Below are positions 1 to 3,453 of a DNA stretch of 6,249 nucleotides, one piece after another. Both the position numbers and the translations under genes were made by a program. Below the pieces are notes generated by a model that was not told the DNA's origin, ran no database searches, and saw nothing but the letters and a program-made list of their open reading frames with translations. This DNA is from JBBDNV01 sp040877415 (GTDB lineage: Bacteria > Planctomycetota > Planctomycetia > Pirellulales > PALSA-1355). The stretch lies in NCBI GenBank assembly GCA_040877415.1, contig JBBDNV010000053.1, positions 1-6,249 on the forward strand, written 5' to 3'. How positions within the stretch are numbered: position 1 is the first letter of the stretch; the number at the start of each line of letters is the position of its first letter.

Positions 1-356
1 TCGCTGGCCAGCACGAACGTCTGGACCTGCACTTCGTCGTGATACCACTCGGGAAACATCGGCCGGATCGGGCGATCGATCAGCCGCGCGGTGAGCGTTT
101 CCTTCTGGGTGGGGCGGCCTTCGCGCTTGATGAACCCGCCGGGAAACTTGCCGGCGGCGGCCGTTCGCTCACGATAGTCGCACGTCAACGGAAAAAAGTC
201 GCTCACGCCGGGTCGCGGCGGTCCGTCGGCCGCCGCGGCCAGTACGACCGTTTCGCCGAATTGCACCAGGCAACTGCCCAAGGCCTGCTTGGCCAACACC
301 CCGGTTTCGATCGACAAAACTCCCTGCCCAAACTGTTTTTCTACGCGTACTTTCAA
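1..356 (-). CDS. pnp: Polynucleotide phosphorylase (PNPase), N-terminal part; gene runs off the left edge
   Basis: PNPase is the 3'-to-5' phosphorolytic exoribonuclease of the cytoplasmic RNA-decay machinery; it releases nucleoside diphosphates and can also add tails. The 118 codons present cover the start of the first RNase PH-like domain. Visible family motifs are KVRVEKQFGQG at the N-terminus, the segment FFPLTCDYRERTAAAGKFPG (about residues 54-73), FIKREGRPT just after it, and RLIDRPIRPMFP near residue 95; these match the family closely. The catalytic second domain and the KH and S1 domains lie outside the window. The start is TTG at 356-354: an in-frame TAG at 368-366 closes the frame only three codons upstream and no ATG or GTG lies between, while the MKVRVEKQ start aligns with the family. 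It follows rpsO on the same strand after a 303-nt spacer, the classic rpsO-pnp order. Identity is very secure; the start is secure by elimination. Confidence 0.96.
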   Translation of the reverse strand, partial: MKVRVEKQFGQGVLSIETGVLAKQALGSCLVQFGETVVLAAAADGPPRPGVSDFFPLTCDYRERTAAAGKFPGGFIKREGRPTQKETLTARLIDRPIRPMFPEWYHDEVQVQTFVLAS

Positions 357-659
357 TGTTCGTCCCTACCTTACTTTTTGCCAGGTTCAAGCCCTGCATC
401 CCGGCCGAAATACTCGATCCGCGTGCCCCGCTCAGGCGGCGACCGGACGGTCGGGGGGTCATGGCCGGTGGCGGGCTGTGGCGAGAGAAGGCACGTGTGC
501 GTTTCGACCGTCGCCGTGCTCCGGATCGAAAGAGAATTGCTTCGACGGGCGCGCGAGACGGCGTTGGCTCAACGATTTACGCCCTGCGGCTGCCCGCGCC
601 GAACGGCTGCCGCGCCTAGTGCGTGCGACTGGCGTGGACGCCCCCCGCACGAATCGCGG
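357..659 (-). other. rpsO-pnp intergenic spacer, no gene recognised
   Basis: This 303-nt GC-rich spacer contains only short open frames on both strands with arginine/proline-rich, family-less translations, which I regard as chance. I see no convincing rho-independent terminator after rpsO, because no GC stem is followed by a T run. A short inverted repeat, CGACC/GGTCG around a 4-nt centre, lies at 440-453 inside a C-rich/G-rich stretch and could fold in the transcript. No good -35/-10 pair was found, so co-transcription from the rpsO promoter is the simplest reading. In enterobacteria the equivalent spacer carries a pnp promoter and an RNase III-processed hairpin used in autoregulation; whether this spacer does so is unknown. 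Confidence 0.5.
364..372 (-). promoter_or_regulatory. Ribosome binding site of pnp (supports TTG start)
   Basis: On the minus strand the bases just upstream of the TTG codon read AAGGTAGGG. The AGGG part ends 7 nt before the TTG, a normal Shine-Dalgarno spacing. The TAG inside this stretch is also the in-frame stop that rules out an earlier start. The assignment follows from sequence and spacing only. Confidence 0.6.
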
Positions 660-929
660 TCACTTGCGGATTTCGAGACGACGAATGACGTCGAGGTATC
701 GCTGTGGATCGACCGTTTTCAGGTAATCCAGCAGCCGACGCCGGCGACTCACCATCATCAACAGGCCCCGCCGACTGGCGTAATCCTTCGTGTGCGTTCG
801 CAGGTGCTCCGTCAGATCGCCAACCCGGGTTGTCAGAATGGCGATTTGCACCTCCGGCGAGCCGGTGTCGCCCTCGGATTGCTTGAAATCGCCGATCAAA
901 ACCTGTTTTCGCTCTTTCGTGATGGACAT
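660..929 (-). CDS. rpsO: 30S ribosomal protein S15
   Basis: S15 is a primary 16S rRNA-binding protein of the small-subunit platform; it binds a three-way junction in the central domain and contributes to an inter-subunit bridge. From the ATG at 929 the product is 89 residues, the usual family length. Characteristic features are GDTGSPEVQIAILT (about 20-33), the THTKDYASRRGLL segment with the conserved His, Asp and Ser-Arg-Arg (about 46-58), and the basic stretch MVSRRRRLLDYL (about 59-70). An in-frame TTG six bases upstream (935-933) is the only other possible start, since an in-frame TAG at 941-939 closes the frame. ATG is preferred for family length and the usual M-S-I-T beginning, although the nearest purine-rich motif (GAGAG, 949-945) is 9 nt from the TTG and 15 nt from the ATG. 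It is followed by pnp and preceded by a promoter and a structured leader. Confidence 0.97.
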   Translation of the reverse strand: MSITKERKQVLIGDFKQSEGDTGSPEVQIAILTTRVGDLTEHLRTHTKDYASRRGLLMMVSRRRRLLDYLKTVDPQRYLDVIRRLEIRK

Positions 930-932
930 CTG

Positions 933-954
933 CAACCGCTACATCTCTCGGTTG
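933..954 (-). promoter_or_regulatory. Hairpin holding the rpsO ribosome binding region
   Basis: On the minus strand CAACCG (954-949) and CGGTTG (938-933) are perfectly complementary, giving a 6-bp stem with a 10-nt loop AGAGATGTAG. The loop carries most of the only Shine-Dalgarno-like sequence (GAGAG, 949-945) and an ATG directly followed by TAG. The alternative TTG start of rpsO lies in the stem, and the preferred ATG starts 3 nt after the stem ends. The complementarity is seen directly. Control of rpsO translation through this structure is inference, consistent with S15 autoregulation known from several bacterial groups. Confidence 0.45.
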
Positions 955-963
955 GCCCGTCCC

Positions 964-996
964 GGCGTCCTCGTCGACCTAGCGGCTTGCGACGCC
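964..996 (-). promoter_or_regulatory. Second stem in the rpsO leader
   Basis: GGCGTC (996-991) and GACGCC (969-964) on the minus strand form a perfect 6-bp stem enclosing 21 nt, which themselves contain a GTCGAC palindrome. It lies 10 nt upstream of the hairpin at the rpsO start. Together the two stems could form a multi-stem or pseudoknotted S15-binding leader. I see only complementarity, with no match to a specific published S15 leader class. Confidence 0.3.
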
Positions 997-1067
997 ACCG
1001 AAACTGCCAAGATGGCTTGAACGTATCCTGCTTCTAAACCCATTTACCAAAACAGACTAAGGAAGAT

Positions 1068-1095
1068 AGTGTACCACTGCCCTCCGGGGTTGCAA
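1068..1095 (-). promoter_or_regulatory. Probable sigma-70-type promoter for rpsO(-pnp)
   Basis: On the minus strand TTGCAA (1095-1090) is followed after 16 nt by TACACT (1073-1068). Each box matches its consensus at 4 of 6 positions, and TGG directly before the -10 box gives the TGn extension. It lies between the desaturase stop (1144) and rpsO, so transcription would begin near 1061 with a leader of about 130 nt. A T6 run just upstream (complement of 1100-1105) follows the desaturase gene but has no strong stem before it, so I do not call it a terminator. Confidence 0.5.
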
Positions 1096-1143
1096 CCTCA
1101 AAAAAGCCGAGGGTTTGGGGCCGAATCGATGCTGCTTGTGCGA

Positions 1144-2142
1144 CTATACCGGATTGCCGTGGCGGGGCGGCTCCTTGACGACGTCCCAGATCAGGCCCAC
1201 TTTTTCCAGGGCCAGGATGGCCCAGTAGGTCATGTCGATTTCCCACCACTTGTGGCCGGACCTGGCCATCCGCTGAAACGCGTGGTGGTTGTTGTGCCAG
1301 CCTTCGCCGAAAGCGAGGATGCCGACCCACCACAGGTTTTTACTGTCGTCGCCGGTGTCGTAGTTGCGGTAGCCCCAGATGTGCGTCGCCGAGTTGACAA
1401 ACCAGGTGACGTGCAGCACGTATACCAGCCGCACGAACATGCCCCATACGACGAACGACCAGCCGGTGTAGGCGTTCCAGCCGAGGTAGCCGATGACAAA
1501 CAACAGCGCGCCAAACAGCAGGTGCGAGGGCAGAAAGAACTTGTGCAAGAACCGCATCATCGGGTCTTTGCCCAGATCGGGAGCGAAGCGATCGACCATC
1601 GTCTCGGCGTGCTTGCGGCCGAAGTCCGGCATGAACCACAACATGTGGCTCCACCATTTTCCGTCGCGTGGGCTGTGCGGATCGCCGTCCTTGTCGCTGA
1701 ACATGTGATGCCTGCGATGGTTGGCCACCCAGGTCACGGCCGAGCCCTCGCCCGAGAGCCCGCCAAGGAAGGCCAAAAACCAGCGCACCGGCCGATAGGT
1801 GCGAAAGCTGCCGTGCGTCAGTTGCCGGTGATAGCCCAGGCACACGCCGATCGAGCCGGTCAGCCAGCACAGAAAAAGACACAGCCCGAGGGCCTTCCAA
1901 GTGAAGAAAAACGGAGCGGCCAAAGCGCCCAAGTGGACGGCGGCGATCCAGACCAAAACCGGCCAGTCGTAGCCGGCCTGCTTCGATTCCTCGACGCTCA
2001 GCAAGTCGTCGGTCCACGGCGGCCGCGCTTGCGGAACTGGAGCTTGCGGCTCGGTCTGGCGTGCGCAGTCGTCAGCTTCCTGGTCATACCAGAACGCCTC
2101 GGCCGCCATTTCCATTTCCACGTCTTGCAATTCGGTTGCCAT
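1144..2142 (-). CDS. Membrane fatty-acid desaturase, delta-9/stearoyl-CoA desaturase type
   Basis: The product is probably a di-iron integral-membrane acyl desaturase that inserts a cis double bond into saturated acyl chains using O2 and electrons from a separate donor. The 332-residue protein has every histidine box of the acyl-CoA desaturase (OLE1/SCD) family: HRQLTH (105-110), HRRHH (142-146) followed by DPHSP (154-158), and HNNHH (283-287). NSATH (250-254) matches the conserved Asn-x3-His that supplies further metal ligands in stearoyl-CoA desaturases. Hydrophobic spans occur near 58-104, 118-140, 203-224 and 229-250, as expected for membrane hairpins around a cytosolic active site. The first 50 or so residues are acidic and Gln/Pro-rich, and no cytochrome b5 domain is fused. 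The ATG at 2142 has AGGAG 10 nt upstream. It appears to be monocistronic. Substrate (acyl-CoA, acyl-ACP or phospholipid) and exact regiospecificity cannot be read from the sequence. Confidence 0.92.
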   Translation of the reverse strand: MATELQDVEMEMAAEAFWYDQEADDCARQTEPQAPVPQARPPWTDDLLSVEESKQAGYDWPVLVWIAAVHLGALAAPFFFTWKALGLCLFLCWLTGSIGVCLGYHRQLTHGSFRTYRPVRWFLAFLGGLSGEGSAVTWVANHRRHHMFSDKDGDPHSPRDGKWWSHMLWFMPDFGRKHAETMVDRFAPDLGKDPMMRFLHKFFLPSHLLFGALLFVIGYLGWNAYTGWSFVVWGMFVRLVYVLHVTWFVNSATHIWGYRNYDTGDDSKNLWWVGILAFGEGWHNNHHAFQRMARSGHKWWEIDMTYWAILALEKVGLIWDVVKEPPRHGNPV

Positions 2143-2152
2143 GCGACGGGTG

Positions 2153-2157
2153 CTCCT
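2153..2157 (-). promoter_or_regulatory. Ribosome binding site of the desaturase
   Basis: AGGAG on the minus strand ends 10 nt before the ATG at 2142, which supports that start over the internal ATG codons at residues 10 and 12. Confidence 0.65.
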
Positions 2158-2236
2158 GCGGTGTGCTGCTCTTCTTCAGGGTTGCCAAGTCCCTGCGTTG
2201 TCGGGCGACGCGCCGACTGCTCTTTCCACTCGACCG

Positions 2237-2264
2237 ATTCTAAGGAGCGGCGGCACTGCCAGTG
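2237..2264 (-). promoter_or_regulatory. Possible desaturase promoter region with an operator-like palindrome
   Basis: On the minus strand TAGAAT (2242-2237) matches the -10 consensus at 5 of 6 positions. A perfect 11-bp palindrome, CACTG-G-CAGTG (2264-2254), sits where the -35 box/spacer would be. The best -35-like box nearby, GTGACA (2268-2263), is 20 nt away, which is too far for a standard promoter, so activator dependence or a different real promoter is possible. The motifs are seen directly; a regulatory function is inference. Confidence 0.22.
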
Positions 2265-2286
2265 TCACGGCCAAGTAGAGGGAATG

Positions 2287-2315
2287 TAAAAAGAACGTAA
2301 AATGTCGCCCGCGAC
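2287..2315 (-). terminator. Weak candidate terminator downstream of the DUF1569 genes
   Basis: On the minus strand GTCGC/GCGAC (2315-2304, tight 2-4 nt loop) is followed by a T-rich stretch, TTTT then TTTTT within 16 nt (2302-2288). The stem is short and the T run is interrupted. It lies about 125 nt after the last DUF1569 stop and before the desaturase promoter candidate, a sensible place for a terminator. The rest of the 2143-2440 spacer shows no gene. Confidence 0.3.
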
Positions 2316-2419
2316 GCGGATCTCACCGCAGAACCGTCAGCTTTTCCGTGCAAAAGCGGCGCAGGGGAGCGTTCGGTACCTCGCAGGAAGGAGCGCCGAT
2401 TCGATCCCTCGATTGCGGC

Positions 2420-2451
2420 ACCCTTTAGTCCGGCAACCGTTTAGTCCGGCA
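2420..2451 (-). repeat. 16-bp tandem duplication across a stop codon
   Basis: Two adjacent 16-bp units (2420-2435 and 2436-2451) differ at a single base. On the minus strand both contain GCCGGACTAAA. The right-hand unit holds the last codons and the TAA stop (2443-2441) of the DUF1569 gene; the left-hand unit repeats this sequence just after the stop. It looks like a replication-slippage duplication at the gene end and does not alter the protein. Confidence 0.85.
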
Positions 2452-2914
2452 CGATGAAGCTCAAGTGCATTTCGGCGTGGCGGAGGTGAAATTGGTGCCA
2501 CTGGTCGACGTTCAAGGCCCCGAGCACGGGATGGGGCGCTCGGTGGGAGGTCTGGGAAAGCACGGCGATGCCTTTTTCCAGCGTCGCCAGTCCTTGTTCG
2601 ATCGAGACGGGCGGCGGCACGAACTTGGCGGCGCCTTCGGGCGGCAGCTTGAAACCGGTCGGCAGCCCGTGCTTCAAGGCCCGATTGCGAACCAGCCGGC
2701 CCAGGACGCGGAGCCAGAGCGGGACGCGGAACAGACGATCGGTCGTGGCGGAATGTTCCATGGCCAGCCCCAGGTGCTGGCAGACTTGCCCGAGCGACCA
2801 GTTGCCCAGTTGGCGCGTGGGCTGCGCGGCCAAAGAGCGGACGTCGTCTAGGACTTCGTCGAAGCTGTTAAACCGCGGCTTGCGGCGGCCGGTGACTTGG
2901 GCTGTTTCGGTCAT
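2441..2914 (-). CDS. DUF1569 family protein (DinB-like fold), downstream paralog
   Basis: This 157-residue protein belongs to the uncharacterised DUF1569 family, which I place in the DinB/YfiT-like four-helix superfamily. The hallmark LGNWSLGQVCQHL (36-48) supplies His47, and the C-terminal segment WHQFHLRHAEMHLSF (139-153) supplies His146-x3-His150. One His in helix 2 plus a C-terminal HxxxH is the metal-binding triad seen in DinB-like proteins. No signal peptide or membrane span is evident, so it is probably cytoplasmic. The frame opens at an ATG at 2956 that overlaps the upstream stop (ATGA), but I choose the ATG at 2914: AGGGGAG lies 8 nt before it, and MTETAQVTGRRKPRF then aligns with the N-terminus of the paralog (MSVDTKSVAGRRELHF). 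The closely linked paralog upstream implies tandem duplication and shared transcription. The biochemical function and the bound metal or thiol cofactor are unknown. Confidence 0.85.
   Translation of the reverse strand: MTETAQVTGRRKPRFNSFDEVLDDVRSLAAQPTRQLGNWSLGQVCQHLGLAMEHSATTDRLFRVPLWLRVLGRLVRNRALKHGLPTGFKLPPEGAAKFVPPPVSIEQGLATLEKGIAVLSQTSHRAPHPVLGALNVDQWHQFHLRHAEMHLSFIVPD
2448..2482 (-). repeat. 35-bp exact repeat, copy 1 (3' end of downstream DUF1569 gene)
   Basis: Bases 2448-2482 are identical to 2960-2994 at all 35 positions. They encode the conserved RHAEMHLSFIVP tail in both paralogs, with no synonymous difference, although the remaining coding sequence has clearly diverged. Confidence 0.9.
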
Positions 2915-2922
2915 GGGTGAGT

Positions 2923-2929
2923 CTCCCCT
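2923..2929 (-). promoter_or_regulatory. Ribosome binding site deciding the start of the downstream DUF1569 gene
   Basis: AGGGGAG on the minus strand ends 8 nt before the ATG at 2914. With the paralog alignment this favours the 157-residue product over a 171-residue form starting at 2956. Confidence 0.65.
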
Positions 2930-2952
2930 CGAAGGAACAAAAGCCTCCGGCA

Positions 2953-3420
2953 TCATTGGGGCACGATGAAGCTCAAGTGCATTTCGGCGTGGCGAAATTC
3001 AAACTGGTCCCATTCTTCGCGCGAGAGGCGGCCGAACAGCACGTGCGGCTTGCGCTCGGGCGTGGCTTCGAGCCGGGCAACCGCCTTTTCCAGGGCGGCC
3101 ACGCCGACGGCGTCTTCGTCGGTGCCGGGGATGAGCGAGCCGGCGCCAGGCGGCACCTTGTACCCCGGCGGAAACCGCTTGAGAAACCGTTTCTTCAACA
3201 GCGGTCCGATCAAGCGCAGAAAGAACGGCGGCTTGAACGACGGGCCGTCGACGGCCATGTCGATCGCGCCGGCCAGGTGCTGACAGATTTGACCGAGCGT
3301 CCAGTTGCCCAATTGTCGCCGGGGTCGCGCGGCCAGCGAGCGCACGTCGTCGAGCAACTCGCGGTAACTTTCAAAGTGGAGCTCGCGGCGCCCGGCGACG
3401 CTCTTGGTGTCGACTGACAT
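2953..3420 (-). CDS. DUF1569 family protein (DinB-like fold), upstream paralog
   Basis: This 155-residue protein has the same family signature as its neighbour: LLDDVRSLAARPRRQLGNW (22-40), TLGQICQHL (41-49, His48) and the C-terminal EFRHAEMHLSFIVP (141-154) with His144 and His148, giving a DinB-like H plus HxxxH triad. Both paralogs carry a proline-rich middle segment (here FPPGYKVPPGAG, 83-94) after a basic helix. The ATG at 3420 has GAGAG 9 nt upstream (3434-3430). The gap to the TPR gene stop is 33 nt and holds a small ACCGG/CCGGT hairpin (3454-3443) touching that stop, with no T tract, so read-through as an operon is likely. Family members are uncharacterised as far as I know; metal-dependent thiol transfer is known for some DinB-like relatives but cannot be assigned here. 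Confidence 0.87.
   Translation of the reverse strand: MSVDTKSVAGRRELHFESYRELLDDVRSLAARPRRQLGNWTLGQICQHLAGAIDMAVDGPSFKPPFFLRLIGPLLKKRFLKRFPPGYKVPPGAGSLIPGTDEDAVGVAALEKAVARLEATPERKPHVLFGRLSREEWDQFEFRHAEMHLSFIVPQ
2960..2994 (-). repeat. 35-bp exact repeat, copy 2 (3' end of upstream DUF1569 gene)
   Basis: This is the second copy of the exact repeat, 512 bp from the first and in the same orientation. Directly repeated tracts of this length could support recombination that deletes or duplicates one DUF1569 gene. Confidence 0.9.
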
Positions 3421-3453
3421 GGCAAAGTGCTCTCATCGTTTAACCGGGGCCGG

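Noticed and set aside
459..650. 63-codon minus-strand frame in the rpsO-pnp spacer
   Set aside because: Arg/Ser/Ala-rich low-complexity translation with no plausible ribosome binding site; considered chance.
39..1037. 332-codon plus-strand frame across pnp, the spacer and rpsO
   Set aside because: It crosses two well-supported minus-strand genes and has no family features.
1088..1120. T6 run and GGTTGCAACC palindrome after the desaturase as a terminator
   Set aside because: The T run is not preceded by a stable GC stem on the minus strand, and the palindrome lies after the T run and overlaps the rpsO -35 box.
1069..2289. 406-codon plus-strand open frame antisense to the desaturase
   Set aside because: Its translation has no recognisable domain, and the opposite strand encodes a desaturase with all histidine boxes. 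Long antisense frames are expected in GC-rich coding sequence.
2915..2956. Earlier ATG for the downstream DUF1569 gene, overlapping the upstream stop (ATGA)
   Set aside because: Translational coupling is possible, but the ATG at 2914 has a strong AGGGGAG site and gives an N-terminus that aligns with the paralog.
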